64,000 bases of DNA from JAJEAO01 sp963667635 (GCA_965232015.1 OZ246946.1:3100001-3164000), one strand, 5' to 3'; shown: positions 19,895 through 28,462, numbered from the stretch's first letter. Translations and numbers: made by a program. Notes: a model not told the origin generated them from the letters alone.

Positions 19895-20371
19895 CTACGG
19901 CTGGCCGCCGGCAGGAGCGGGGGCATCGTCATCTCCGCCGCGCAAATGCGCGATGAGGTAGCCAAGCGAGACGAGTTCGAGGACGACCCCGCCCGCGAGC
20001 AGCGCCTTGACCGGGGGCTCGAGCGGCGCCCGGTTGCCGTCGTCGGCATAGCACTTGCCGTACTTGGCGGCGCCGGTCGCGGTGGTGTCGGTCGCGGAGG
20101 CGCCGCGGCAGGGGATCCAGTGCCAGAGGCCGGCGCCGAGGAACGCCAGCGCCCCGCTGAGGCCGTACGCGATGGCGCTGCGCTTCCTGTCGTCCTCGCG
20201 GATGAGCCCGGTCGAGATCGTCGGCGTGTTCTGCGCCCGCCACACGCCGCTGGCCGCCGCCGTCTCCGCCGCGCCGAGCAGGGACGCTGGGCCACCAGCG
20301 GGGGGAGCCCCGATCGCGAGACCGGGAGCGAGCAGCGCGAAAGAGAGAAGAAGGGCGGTGACGCGTCGCAT
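19895..20371 (-). CDS. Secreted/membrane protein, paralogue of the gene at 18986-19498
   Basis: This 158-residue protein has a signal peptide (MRRVTALLLSFALLAPGLAI). ASGVWRAQNTPTISTGLIRE, then DDRKRSAIAYGLSGALAFLG and LWHWIPCRG follow. The segments correspond one by one to those of the neighbour at 18986-19498. A later GNRAPLEPPVKAL parallels GNRNPFDTPTKLM, and the last hydrophobic helix VVLELVSLGYLIAHL parallels ALELVALGYLLAH. Two cysteines (one after WIP, one in KYGKCYAD) are conserved between the pair and may form a disulfide outside the membrane. Function unknown. The two genes are separated by the inverted-end element at 19625-19890. Confidence 0.7.
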   Translation of the reverse strand: MRRVTALLLSFALLAPGLAIGAPPAGGPASLLGAAETAAASGVWRAQNTPTISTGLIREDDRKRSAIAYGLSGALAFLGAGLWHWIPCRGASATDTTATGAAKYGKCYADDGNRAPLEPPVKALLAGGVVLELVSLGYLIAHLRGGDDDAPAPAGGQP

Positions 20372-20439
20372 CGGGTTGCCTCGCGGCCGGTTGGCCTATG
20401 GGAAGGAGAGGGTCATCGCGATGGGACCGGGCGGTCGCG

Positions 20440-20979
20440 TCAGTTGCTGATGCGGATGTTGACGTTGCCGGCGATGACGGTCTCGCCGGAGCGCTGGAGG
20501 CGGAGGTACACGCGGTAGGTGCCGGGGAGCGAGAAGCGGTGGCTGTTGAAGAAGTAGGTCTCGATGTCGGTGCCGGGTTCCCAAGGGTCGCAGTCGGGCT
20601 CATAGACCGACTCGGTGTCGTCGTCCCAGTCCCACACTTCTTCGAGACAGTAGTAGTCCTCGGGGTTCTCGGCTTCCTCGATGTTCTCGAGTCGCGCGCT
20701 GACGCGGACATCCTGGGACGGGCGCCGCGTCTCACCCGGCATCCGCTGGCGGAGACGGATCTGGCGGGGGGCGCGGAGCACGAGGCGCGGCTCCGCGACC
20801 GGCGTCGCTTCGTCCGCCGCGACCGTGAGCCCGCCGACAGCCGGCGTGGCGGGCGAAAGCTCGACTCCAGACGCCAGCGGCGTCAGCAGGAGGAGGGCTG
20901 CGAACAGCGCGGCGCGCGGAACGTTGCGGCGACAGATGAAGGAGGCGGGCGAGAGGATCGGCAGGCGCACGACCCGCAT
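20440..20979 (-). CDS. Hypothetical secreted protein
   Basis: This 179-residue protein has a basic leader and hydrophobic segment (ALFAALLLLTPLASGVE). A body predicted to be mostly beta-strand ends with FFNSHRFSLPGTYRVYLRLQ, then RSGETVIAGNVNIRISN, reminiscent of an immunoglobulin-like or carbohydrate-binding domain. An acidic, aromatic-rich insert (EDYYCLEEVWDWDDDTES) and two cysteines lie in the centre. I do not recognise the family. It is the next minus-strand gene after the ATP synthase operon (73 bp beyond atpC) and could be read through from it, but no functional link is apparent. Confidence 0.6.
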   Translation of the reverse strand: MRVVRLPILSPASFICRRNVPRAALFAALLLLTPLASGVELSPATPAVGGLTVAADEATPVAEPRLVLRAPRQIRLRQRMPGETRRPSQDVRVSARLENIEEAENPEDYYCLEEVWDWDDDTESVYEPDCDPWEPGTDIETYFFNSHRFSLPGTYRVYLRLQRSGETVIAGNVNIRISN

Positions 20980-21051
20980 TCTACGGCCCCTCAGCGAACC
21001 GCGTCCCGATTCGCTGACCGGAGAGCCCCTGCGCGCCGGCCGCGAGCGGCG

Positions 21052-21399
21052 CTACGAACCGTAGGCGGTGCCGAACTCGTCGCGACGCGAGCGGCCCCGT
21101 TCGGCGGCGGCGGTGTCGGTCGCGAGCTCAACGTCCTCGACCGGTCCGGCGGTCTCGGTGAGCACGATCACCTCGTCGTCGAGGACCTCCACGAAGCCCC
21201 AGTGAATCTCGATGAAGTGCTCCTCTTCGCCCTGCCGGTACTGGAGCCGGCCCTCGCCGATCTGACTCAGGAAAGGCGCGTGCCCCGGCAGGACGCCGAA
21301 GAACCCGAGGATGCCGGGCGCCTCCACGTAGTCCACGTCGTCGCGGAACGCCACCCCCGACGGGGTGACGACCTCGAGGCGGAGCCGCCGGTCTTCCAT
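21052..21399 (-). CDS. atpC: ATP synthase epsilon subunit (F1), short C-terminal domain
   Basis: This 115-residue protein has the N-terminal beta-sandwich of the epsilon subunit: LRLEVVTPSGVAFRDDVDYV, GFFGVLPGHAPFLSQI and FIEIHWGFVEVLDDEVIVL. This part contacts gamma and the c-ring. The C-terminal helical hairpin that inhibits ATP hydrolysis in E. coli (139 residues) is reduced to about 30 residues rich in charged residues, so self-inhibition may be weak. It is the last gene of the atpF'-F-H-A-G-D-C operon, 9 bp after atpD. ATG start. Confidence 0.93.
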   Translation of the reverse strand: MEDRRLRLEVVTPSGVAFRDDVDYVEAPGILGFFGVLPGHAPFLSQIGEGRLQYRQGEEEHFIEIHWGFVEVLDDEVIVLTETAGPVEDVELATDTAAAERGRSRRDEFGTAYGS

Positions 21400-21408
21400 C
21401 GGATCGCC

Positions 21409-22824
21409 TCAGCTCTCCCCGAGCTCCCGGGCGCGCTCCTCGACGTCTTCGATCGCGCCGGTCATGTAGAACGCCTGCTCCGGGAAGTGATCCATCTCGC
21501 CGTCCACGATCCGGCGGAATCCCTCGATCGTGTCGGGCAGCTCGACGTAGCAGCCGGGGCGGCCGGTGAACTGCTCGGCGACGTGGAACGGCTGCGAGAA
21601 GAACCGCTGGAGCTTGCGGGCCCGGGCCACCGTGACCTTGTCTTCTTCGCTCAGCTCGTCCATCCCGAGGATGGCGATGATGTCCTGCAGCTCCTTGTAG
21701 CGCTGGAGGACCTCCTTCACCCGGCGCGCCACCTGATAGTGCTCGTCGCCGAGCACCCGCGGATCCATGATCCGGGAACTCGAGTCGAGGGGATCCACCG
21801 CCGGGTAGATGCCGAGCTCCGCGATCTGGCGCGACAGGTTCGTGGTGGCGTCGAGGTGGGCGAACGTTGTCGCCACCCCCGGATCGGTGTAGTCGTCCGC
21901 GGGAACGTAGATCGCCTGGATCGAGGTGATCGAGCCCCGGTCGGTCGAGGTGATCCGCTCCTCCAGCTCGCCCATCTCGGAGGCGAGCGTGGCCTGGTAG
22001 CCGACCGCCGACGGCATCCGGCCGAGGAGCGCCGAGACCTCCATGCCAGCGAGGGTGTAGCGGTAGATGTTGTCCACGAAGAACAGGACATCCTGCCCGC
22101 GTTCGTCCCGGAAGAACTCGGCCACGGTGAGACCGGTGAGGCCGACCCGGAGCCGGACGCCCGGCGGCTCGTTCATCTGTCCGTAAACCAGCGCGGCCTT
22201 CTCGATGACGCCGGAGTCGCTCATCTCCCGCCAGAGATCGTTCCCCTCGCGGGTCCGCTCGCCGACGCCCGCAAACACCGAGAAGCCGCCGTGCTTCGTC
22301 GCGATGTTGTTGATCAGCTCGAGGATGATCACGGTCTTGCCAACCCCGGCTCCGCCGAAGAGGCCCACCTTGCCGCCGCGGGGGTAGGGCTCGAGCAGAT
22401 CAATCACCTTGATCCCGGTCTCGAACATCTCGAGTCTCGTGCTCTGCGACTCGAACGGAGGCGCTGGCCGGTGGATCGGCCGCCGCTCCTCTGTTGCGAT
22501 GGGACCGGCTTCGTCCACCGGCTCCCCGAGCACGTTCATGACGCGGCCGAGGGTGGCTTCGCCGACCGGGATCGAGATCGGGCCCCCGGTGTCCACCGCG
22601 GTCAGGCCGCGTAGGACGCCGTCAGTCGGCGCCATCGCGACCGTGCGGACCCGGTTCTCGCCAAGATGCTGCTGGACCTCGAGCACAATGTCCACGTCCG
22701 CCGTGGAGAGACCCCGTTCGTCCCGGAGGCGGAGCGCGTTCTTGATCGGTGGAAGCGCGCCCTCGAAGGCCACGTCCACCACATTGCCGATGACCTGGAC
22801 GACCCGTCCGGTGTTTTCCGCCAC
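21409..22824 (-). CDS. atpD: ATP synthase beta subunit (F1 catalytic)
   Basis: This 471-residue protein starts GTG (VAENTGRVVQVIGNVVDVAF). It contains the Walker A loop GLFGGAGVGKTVII, the catalytic VGERTREGNDL region and LVYGQMNEPPGVR. The Walker B VLFFVDNIYR and EERITSTDRGSITSIQAIYVP follow. These residues form the catalytic nucleotide site that makes ATP in F1. GTG 22822-22824 is chosen because it opens the family N-terminus; the open frame continues upstream only as the shadow of atpG. It lies 14 bp downstream of atpG and 9 bp upstream of atpC. Confidence 0.97.
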   Translation of the reverse strand: MAENTGRVVQVIGNVVDVAFEGALPPIKNALRLRDERGLSTADVDIVLEVQQHLGENRVRTVAMAPTDGVLRGLTAVDTGGPISIPVGEATLGRVMNVLGEPVDEAGPIATEERRPIHRPAPPFESQSTRLEMFETGIKVIDLLEPYPRGGKVGLFGGAGVGKTVIILELINNIATKHGGFSVFAGVGERTREGNDLWREMSDSGVIEKAALVYGQMNEPPGVRLRVGLTGLTVAEFFRDERGQDVLFFVDNIYRYTLAGMEVSALLGRMPSAVGYQATLASEMGELEERITSTDRGSITSIQAIYVPADDYTDPGVATTFAHLDATTNLSRQIAELGIYPAVDPLDSSSRIMDPRVLGDEHYQVARRVKEVLQRYKELQDIIAILGMDELSEEDKVTVARARKLQRFFSQPFHVAEQFTGRPGCYVELPDTIEGFRRIVDGEMDHFPEQAFYMTGAIEDVEERARELGES

Positions 22825-22838
22825 TGCTTCGCCTCGCC

Positions 22839-23732
22839 TCAGTCCTTGCCGAGGGCTTCGGCGCCCCCGACAACTTCGAGAATTTCGTTGGTGATGGCCG
22901 CCTGGCGCACCCGGTTCATGGTCAGGGTGAGCTCGGCGATGAGTTCCTTCGCGTTCCGGCTGGCGTTGTCCATCGCGGTCATCCGCGCCGCCTGTTCCGC
23001 CGCCGCCGACTCGAGCAGCGCCCGCCACACCTGGTATTCCACATGACGGGGCAGCAGATCGGCGAAGATCCGGGCCTCATCCGGCTCGAACAGGAACTCG
23101 ACCGGCGGGCGGCCGTCCTCTTCCCCGGGGAGATCGAGCCGGGCGAGCGGCAGCAGCCGCTCGACCCGGACATCCTGCTGCAGGATGTTCCGGAACTCGT
23201 TGAAGACCAGATAGACCGCGTCGAGTCGCTCCGGATCGTCCGGATCCGGGCGCGAGTAGCGCTCCATGAGCGGGCCGGCGATCGAGCGGGCGTGCTCGTA
23301 GCCGAGCGCCCGGAAGATGTCCTCGAGCGGGTCCACGAGCTGCACCTGCTGGCGTCGGAAGTGGTCCTTCGCCTTCCGCCCCACCGGCCGGACGCCGACG
23401 TCGCGGTCTTCGAGCGACTCGAGCAGCGTCTCGCACTGCTTGATCACGTTCGCGTTGAACGAACCGCACAGCCCGCGATCGGAAGAAACGACCACGATCA
23501 GCACCCGCCGCTCCGGGCGAACCCGCAGGAGCGGGTGATCGGCCGTCTCGGAGGCTCCCGGGACGACGGCGTTCAGCACGCTCAGGATGCGCTTCGCGAA
23601 CGGACGCGCCGAGATGATCGCCTCCTGCGAGCGCCGCAGACGGGCGGTCGCGACCATTTTCATGGCGCGAGTGATCTGCTCGGTGTTCTTGACGCTCCGG
23701 GTGCGGCGCCGGAGCTCGAGAAGGGTTGGCAC
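22839..23732 (-). CDS. atpG: ATP synthase gamma subunit (F1 rotor shaft)
   Basis: This 297-residue protein has the long N-terminal helix MPTLLELRRRTRSVKNTEQI-TRAMKMVATARLRRSQ, a middle domain with SSDRGLCGSFNANVIKQ, and a C-terminal helix ending RQAAITNEILEVVGGAEAL. This is the family layout, with the terminal helices forming the coiled-coil shaft inside alpha3beta3. It lies between atpA (22 bp upstream) and atpD (14 bp downstream). Start ATG; length is typical. Confidence 0.96.
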   Translation of the reverse strand: MPTLLELRRRTRSVKNTEQITRAMKMVATARLRRSQEAIISARPFAKRILSVLNAVVPGASETADHPLLRVRPERRVLIVVVSSDRGLCGSFNANVIKQCETLLESLEDRDVGVRPVGRKAKDHFRRQQVQLVDPLEDIFRALGYEHARSIAGPLMERYSRPDPDDPERLDAVYLVFNEFRNILQQDVRVERLLPLARLDLPGEEDGRPPVEFLFEPDEARIFADLLPRHVEYQVWRALLESAAAEQAARMTAMDNASRNAKELIAELTLTMNRVRQAAITNEILEVVGGAEALGKD

Positions 23733-23754
23733 GGGACGGTCTCAGGGCGCCTCG

Positions 23755-25284
23755 TCAGGCGGCCGCCGCCTCCCGGGCGCGGAACACGTCCCGCTTGTAC
23801 TCGGAGGTCGCGTCGGTGAGCTCCTTCTTGAGGTCGTCGGAGAGGATCTTCTCCTCCCGGATCCGGACGAGGACCCCGGGACGGCGCTGGTCGAGGAACT
23901 CGAGCAGCCCGATCTCGAACGAGCGGCACTCGGAGGGCTCGATGTCGTCGAGGAAACCCTCGTTGGCGGCGAAGATCGCCGCGATCTGCTTCTCCACCGA
24001 CAGCGGCTCGTACTGGCCCTGCTTGAGCACCTCGGTCAGCCGCTCTCCCTTGGCGAGCTGCGCCTGGGTCGTCTTGTCGAGGTCGGACCCGAACTGCGCG
24101 AACGCCGCCATCTCCCGGTACTGGGCGAGCTGGAGGCGCATCGTGCCCGCCACCTGACGCATCGCCTTGATCTGCGCCGAGCCGCCGACCCGGCTGACCG
24201 AGTTGCCCACGTTGATCGCGGGGCGGATCCCGGAGTTGAACAGGTCACCTTCGAGGTAGATCTGGCCATCGGTGATCGAGATCACGTTCGTGGGGACGTA
24301 GGCCGACAGGTCGCCCGCCTGGGTCTCGATGAACGGGAAAGCGGTCAGGGAGCCTCCGCCCTGGGCGTCGGAGAGCTTGGAAGCGCGCTCGAGCAGACGC
24401 GAGTGGAGATAGAAGACATCGCCGGGGTAGGCCTCCCGACCCGGCGGCCGCCTGAGGAGCAGCGAGATCTCGCGGTAGGCGGCGGCGTGCTTCGAGAGGT
24501 CGTCGTAAACGATGAGGGCGTGTTCGCCCCGGTCCATGAAGAACTCGCCCATGGCGCACCCGGAGTAGGGAGCGAGGTACTGGAGCGGCGCCGGATCGGA
24601 TGCGGCCGCCGAGACGATGATCGTGTGATCGAGCGCCCCGTGGTCGTCGAGCGTCTTGACCACCTGGGCGACGGTGGAGAGCTTCTGTCCGATGGCCACA
24701 TAGACGCAGACGACGCCGGTGTCGCGCTGGTTGATGATCGCGTCCACCGCGATCGCGGTCTTGCCGGTCTGGCGGTCGCCGATGATCAGCTCCCGCTGGC
24801 CCCGGCCGATCGGGATCATCGCGTCCACGGCCTTGATTCCGGTCTGGAGCGGCTCCTTCACCGGCTGGCGGGCGACGATCCCGGGAGCGACGCGCTCCAC
24901 CGGGTAGCGGTCGCTGGTCTCGATGGGCCCCTTGCCGTCGATGGGGCGGCCGAGCGCGTCCACGACGCGCCCTTTCATCGCCTCCCCGACGCCGACATCC
25001 AGGATCCGACGGGTGCGGCGCGCCTCGTCGCCTTCCCCGATCGAATTCACGTCGCCGAACAGCACCAACCCGACCGAGCTCTCCTCGAGGTTCAGGGCGA
25101 GCCCGAACACGTCGTTCGGCAGCTCGACGAGTTCGCCGTACATGACCCGCTCGAGTCCGTGGACGCGGGCGATCCCGTCTCCCGACGAGACCACCGAGCC
25201 GACCTCGGCCACCTCGACGCCCGGTTCGTGACCGGCGATCTGCTGTCGCAGCAGCGCTGCGATTTCGTTGGCTCGAATGCTCAT
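23755..25284 (-). CDS. atpA: ATP synthase alpha subunit (F1)
   Basis: This 509-residue protein starts with MSIRANEIAALLRQQI. It carries GDRQTGKTAIAVDAIINQ (Walker A of the non-catalytic site), DDLSKHAAAYREISLLLRRP and PGREAYPGDVFYLHSRLLER. The arginine-finger segment ISITDGQIYLEGDLFN-GIRPAINVGNSVSRVGG follows. It forms the hexamer with beta and supplies the arginine finger. Length and order match the family. A 39-bp spacer separates it from atpH and 22 bp from atpG. Confidence 0.97.
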   Translation of the reverse strand: MSIRANEIAALLRQQIAGHEPGVEVAEVGSVVSSGDGIARVHGLERVMYGELVELPNDVFGLALNLEESSVGLVLFGDVNSIGEGDEARRTRRILDVGVGEAMKGRVVDALGRPIDGKGPIETSDRYPVERVAPGIVARQPVKEPLQTGIKAVDAMIPIGRGQRELIIGDRQTGKTAIAVDAIINQRDTGVVCVYVAIGQKLSTVAQVVKTLDDHGALDHTIIVSAAASDPAPLQYLAPYSGCAMGEFFMDRGEHALIVYDDLSKHAAAYREISLLLRRPPGREAYPGDVFYLHSRLLERASKLSDAQGGGSLTAFPFIETQAGDLSAYVPTNVISITDGQIYLEGDLFNSGIRPAINVGNSVSRVGGSAQIKAMRQVAGTMRLQLAQYREMAAFAQFGSDLDKTTQAQLAKGERLTEVLKQGQYEPLSVEKQIAAIFAANEGFLDDIEPSECRSFEIGLLEFLDQRRPGVLVRIREEKILSDDLKKELTDATSEYKRDVFRAREAAAA

Positions 25285-25323
25285 GGGGCGGGGGGTGATG
25301 GCGACAGGATGAAGATCCCGGTG

Positions 25324-25887
25324 TCAGCGGGCGGCGGCGGCGTGGGCGGCGAGGAACCGCTCCAGTTCGCCGCGGGCGCTGGCGTCGAAGATGCGGTTCC
25401 CGGAACGGACGGCAAACCCGCCGAGCAGCGACGGATCCTCCCGGAAGAAGAGACGGGGGCGACCCTCGAGCACGGCGGCGAGCGCCTCGCGAAGCGCTTC
25501 GCGGCCGGCCGGGTCGAGCCGCCGCGCCGAGACGACCTCGGCCTCGACGACCCCGTTGTGGTCGTCGAGCACGGCCCGGAACTCCCGCGCCGTCGTCTCG
25601 AGCTCATCGGCCCGGTCCCGCTCCACCATCACCGAGACGAAGCGGCTCAAGCGGTCGGCGACGACCGGGTCGGGCGCGGCGCAACGGGCCAGACCCGCAG
25701 CCAGCGCGGCGCGACGGGCGCGAGTCTCCGCGGGCGAGGTGAGGGCGCGGGCGAGGTCCGCATGGGACGAGACCGCCTCGCGGATGGCGTCGAGGCCGGC
25801 GGCGAGCGCGTCGAGGTCGTCCCCTTCGGTGAGGGCGACTTCGAGGAGAACCCGGGCGTAGTGCCGGGCGACTTCGCTCGAATCCAT
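25324..25887 (-). CDS. atpH: ATP synthase delta subunit (F1-F0 stator)
   Basis: This 187-residue OSCP/delta protein begins VARHYARVLLEVALTEGD and ends SLLGGFAVRSGNRIFDASAR-GELERFLAAHA. The final GGxxVRxGNxxxDxSxxxxLxxL pattern is diagnostic. It caps the alpha3beta3 hexamer and joins it to the b/b' stalk. It lies 16 bp after atpF and 39 bp before atpA in the operon. Confidence 0.94.
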   Translation of the reverse strand: MDSSEVARHYARVLLEVALTEGDDLDALAAGLDAIREAVSSHADLARALTSPAETRARRAALAAGLARCAAPDPVVADRLSRFVSVMVERDRADELETTAREFRAVLDDHNGVVEAEVVSARRLDPAGREALREALAAVLEGRPRLFFREDPSLLGGFAVRSGNRIFDASARGELERFLAAHAAAAR

Positions 25888-25903
25888 GCGGAACTTCCGG
25901 CGC

Positions 25904-26491
25904 TCAGCGCTCGGATCGGATGGCCTCGATCCCGGCGTGGATCAGGCGGGAGTGGTCCTCGTCGGTCATTCCGGTCCGCAGCCGCTCCCGGGTGACGCGC
26001 ACGGCGGCCCGAGCCGCGGCGGCGGTGAGCCGGCGCTCGGCGTTGCGCACCTCCGCTTCGACCTCGGCCTCGGCGGCGGCGGTGATCTTCTTCGCCTGCT
26101 CCTCGGCGGCGGCGATGATCCGCTGTCCTTCTTCCACGGCCGATTCGGTGATCCGGGCCCGGGTTCGCTCGGCCTCGGCGTCCCGACCGGCGTCCCGCGC
26201 TTCGGCCAGCTCGCGCGCGGCGGCCGCCGCCTCGCGGTCCGCGCGCGACGCCTCCAGCTCGTCCCGGATCTGCTGCGCCTTCGCATCGAGGAAGGTGGCG
26301 AGCGGCTTCCGCAGCAGCACGACGAGCAAACCCGCCAGGATGGTGAAGTTCACCAGCTTGGGAATGTTCGAGGACGCCTCCCCTTCGGCGGCGAGGACGA
26401 CCGCCGGAAGAACGAGGAACGAGGCGACCAGCGCGGCCACGGCGATCCATCGGAGGAGTCCGGGAAATGGATGCATCGTCCGACGACTCAC
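25904..26491 (-). CDS. atpF: ATP synthase b subunit (F0 peripheral stalk)
   Basis: This 195-residue protein has a leader-like hydrophobic start (LLRWIAVAALVASFLVLPAV). A membrane helix follows (KLVNFTILAGLLVVLLRKPL). A long charged, alanine-rich coiled coil (QIRDELEASRADREAAAAAR and onward) reaches toward F1. It pairs with the b' gene just upstream, with a 4-bp GTGA overlap at 26488-26491. The extra N-terminal hydrophobic segment before the conserved NFxIL helix may be a cleaved signal, as in some bacteria with two b-type subunits. An alternative ATG lies 15 bp downstream of the GTG. Confidence 0.9.
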   Translation of the reverse strand: MSRRTMHPFPGLLRWIAVAALVASFLVLPAVVLAAEGEASSNIPKLVNFTILAGLLVVLLRKPLATFLDAKAQQIRDELEASRADREAAAAARELAEARDAGRDAEAERTRARITESAVEEGQRIIAAAEEQAKKITAAAEAEVEAEVRNAERRLTAAAARAAVRVTRERLRTGMTDEDHSRLIHAGIEAIRSER

Positions 26492-26916
26492 GATGCCCTG
26501 CGGAGGAGACGCGCCGAGAGCTCCGCGGCGAAGTCATCGGCCTGCGACTCGAGTTCGGCGGCGGCTCGCTCCGACTGCTCGCGCAGGAGGCGGCGGCCGT
26601 CCGCCACCGCCTCCTGCGCCGCGGTCCGCGACTGTTGAAGCACCGCGTCGGCCCGCGCGGACGCCTCCCGGCGGACCCGGTCCATTTCCGCGTACCCGGC
26701 CGTGCGAGCCTCGGTGAGGGCCGCTTCGCTGCGCTCGGAGGCCTCGTCGGCGCTCCGCTCCGCGTCCCCGCGCTCGGATCGGGCCACCGCGCGCTGCTGC
26801 TCGCGGCGCTCCATCGCCTGGGCGAGCGGCTCGAAGAACCGGGACTTCAGAACCAGCACCAGGCACACCACGATCGCCAACACGAGCAGGGCGGTCAGGT
26901 CGGGGAAGATCGTCAC
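26488..26916 (-). CDS. ATP synthase b' subunit (F0 peripheral stalk)
   Basis: This 142-residue protein has one N-terminal membrane helix (DLTALLVLAIVVCLVLVLKS), then RFFEPLAQAMERREQQ and a charged coiled coil. It is the second b-type subunit forming a heterodimeric stalk with the downstream atpF product. GTG 26914-26916 is the start. It is the first gene of the F1/stalk operon; genes for the a and c subunits (atpB, atpE) are not here and must be elsewhere. The 182-bp upstream region probably holds the operon promoter, though I see no clear consensus. Confidence 0.88.
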   Translation of the reverse strand: MTIFPDLTALLVLAIVVCLVLVLKSRFFEPLAQAMERREQQRAVARSERGDAERSADEASERSEAALTEARTAGYAEMDRVRREASARADAVLQQSRTAAQEAVADGRRLLREQSERAAAELESQADDFAAELSARLLRRAS

Positions 26917-27098
26917 GGAACGGGAACGTTGTGGGCTTCCCCGCGCATCGCGGCGAGGCCGCGCCGGGGAAACAGGGAAACTCGGTCCAGAGAATCGGCG
27001 ACGCGGCCGGGAAGGAGCCGGAGCGGAAACGCCCGGCGACCGGGCGCTGCGGGCGCGGGGAGGCTATCACGAGCGCCCCCGGGGGCCGGGTCGGTCCG

Positions 27099-27497
27099 CT
27101 ACGTCGGCTCCGAAGCCGCGAACGCGGGGGAAGGGGGCCGCTGGAAGTCCTTGCGGATCGTGATCCGGGCGCCCGCAGCGTCCCCGTCCGGATCGAGATC
27201 GAGGCTCGCGGCGCACAGGCGGACGTCGCGAATCCGGGCGCCGGCCCGGACCACGACCTCCTGCGCCTCGATCTCCCCCTGGACGGCCCCCTCGACCACG
27301 ACCCGCTGGGCGAGCACCTTGCCGCGCACGTCGCCGGTGCGGCCCACGATGAGTTCGTCGTCGGAGTGGATCTCGCCGTCGAACCGGCCATTCACCTCGA
27401 ATGGTCCGGGTGCCTGGAGCACGCCGCCGACGCGGGATCCAGCCCCCACATAGCCGCTGTGGGGACTCGATGGATCGGACGACATCGTCGGTGTCAC
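27099..27497 (-). CDS. Bactofilin
   Basis: This 132-residue bactofilin (DUF583) has a central beta-helix of short repeats (GAGSRVGGVLQAPGPFEVNG, RFDGEIHSDDELIVGRTGDV, RGKVLAQRVVVEGAVQGEIE) flanked by short disordered ends. Bactofilins self-assemble into nucleotide-free filaments that scaffold cell-wall or chromosome-segregation machinery; in Myxococcus they organise ParAB and parS. The start overlaps the parB stop by 4 bp (ATGA at 27494-27497), placing it in a parA-parB-bactofilin unit, consistent with such a segregation role. Confidence 0.92.
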   Translation of the reverse strand: MTPTMSSDPSSPHSGYVGAGSRVGGVLQAPGPFEVNGRFDGEIHSDDELIVGRTGDVRGKVLAQRVVVEGAVQGEIEAQEVVVRAGARIRDVRLCAASLDLDPDGDAAGARITIRKDFQRPPSPAFAASEPT

Positions 27498-28390
27498 TCC
27501 TCGGTGGCGGCGGACTCGGTCAGTCGGGCGAAGACGCGGTGGAGATCGTCCTCGGAGAAGAAGCGAATCCGCACGGAGCCCCCGAGCCCGTGCCGTCGAA
27601 TCGCCACCGGCAGACCCATCGCCCGCTGCATGCGTTCCTGGGCGTCCCGGGTGTTCGCGTCCAGTTCGGCGTCCGGGCCGTCCTTCGCCGACCGCGAAGG
27701 CCGCCCGCCCGCCTTGCGACGCGAACCGAGCGCAACCCGGGCCCGGCGCTCGACCTCGCGCACTGGGAGACCCCTGGACACGACTTCGGCCGCGAGGGCA
27801 TCCTGCTGTTCGCGATCGAGCGGGACGAGCGCCCGGGCGGCCGCCGCCCGGAGGCCCCCGTTCTCCACCAGCCGGAGCGCAGTCGGTCCCAGATCGAGCA
27901 GCCGGAGCGAGTTCGACACCGCGGAGCGGGACAACCCGACCTGCGTGGCGATCTGCTCGTGGGTGAGGCCGGCTTCCTGCTGGAGCTGACGAAACGCCCT
28001 CGCCTCCTCGACCGGGTTCAGGTCCTCCCGCTGCAGGTTCTCGACCAGCGCCAGGATCGCGAGTTCCCGGTCCGGTGTTTCCCTGAGCACTACCGGCGCC
28101 CGCTCCAGCCCGGCCAGCCGGGCGGCTCGCCAGCGCCGCTCCCCGGCGATGATCTGGAAGCGGCCCGCCTGCCGGGGGTGGGGTCGGACGACGATGGGCT
28201 CGAGGATCCCCCAGGCGGCGATGGAGGCCGCCAGGCTTTCGAGGTCGGCCGGCGGGATTTCGGCCCGAGGCTGGTCCGGGTTCGGCTCGAGTCGATCGAG
28301 CGGGAGTTCGCGGACGCCGCTGCCGATCCCGGTCGGCCGCGGATCGGGGAGCAGCGTCTCGAGCCCCCGCCCCAGTCCTCGTCGCTTCAT
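27494..28390 (-). CDS. parB: Chromosome-partitioning protein ParB (CTPase, parS-binding)
   Basis: This 298-residue ParB starts MKRRGLGRGLETLLPDPRP, with the ParA-stimulating N-terminus. The CTP-binding boxes are PNPDQPRAEI and IIAGERRWRAARLAGL. A helix-turn-helix core reads LTHEQIATQVGLSRSAVSNS, and a C-terminal dimerisation domain follows. It loads at the parS sites upstream of parA and spreads as a sliding clamp. ATG 28388-28390 is preferred over an upstream ATG (28417) because it opens the canonical MKRRGLGRGL and sits in the last of three repeated GAGGTCATGGCGCGATGA units derived from the parA tail. Confidence 0.95.
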   Translation of the reverse strand: MKRRGLGRGLETLLPDPRPTGIGSGVRELPLDRLEPNPDQPRAEIPPADLESLAASIAAWGILEPIVVRPHPRQAGRFQIIAGERRWRAARLAGLERAPVVLRETPDRELAILALVENLQREDLNPVEEARAFRQLQQEAGLTHEQIATQVGLSRSAVSNSLRLLDLGPTALRLVENGGLRAAAARALVPLDREQQDALAAEVVSRGLPVREVERRARVALGSRRKAGGRPSRSAKDGPDAELDANTRDAQERMQRAMGLPVAIRRHGLGGSVRIRFFSEDDLHRVFARLTESAATEE

Positions 28391-28462
28391 CGCGCCATGA
28401 CCTCCCTGTTTCTCCACTTCATCGCGCCATGACCTCGCTCCACTTCATCGCGCCATGACCTC
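28386..28462. repeat. Three copies of the parA 3' end between parA and parB
   Basis: On the minus strand the last codons of parA, GAGGTCATGGCGCGATGAAG (EVMAR-stop), occur three times. One is the true parA end (about 28443-28462). The second is just downstream (about 28419-28438). The third is one whose GCGCGATGAAG supplies the parB start codon (about 28386-28405). The first two copies are followed by TGGAG. The spacer therefore arose by duplication of the gene end, as also seen after gyrB. Confidence 0.8.
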
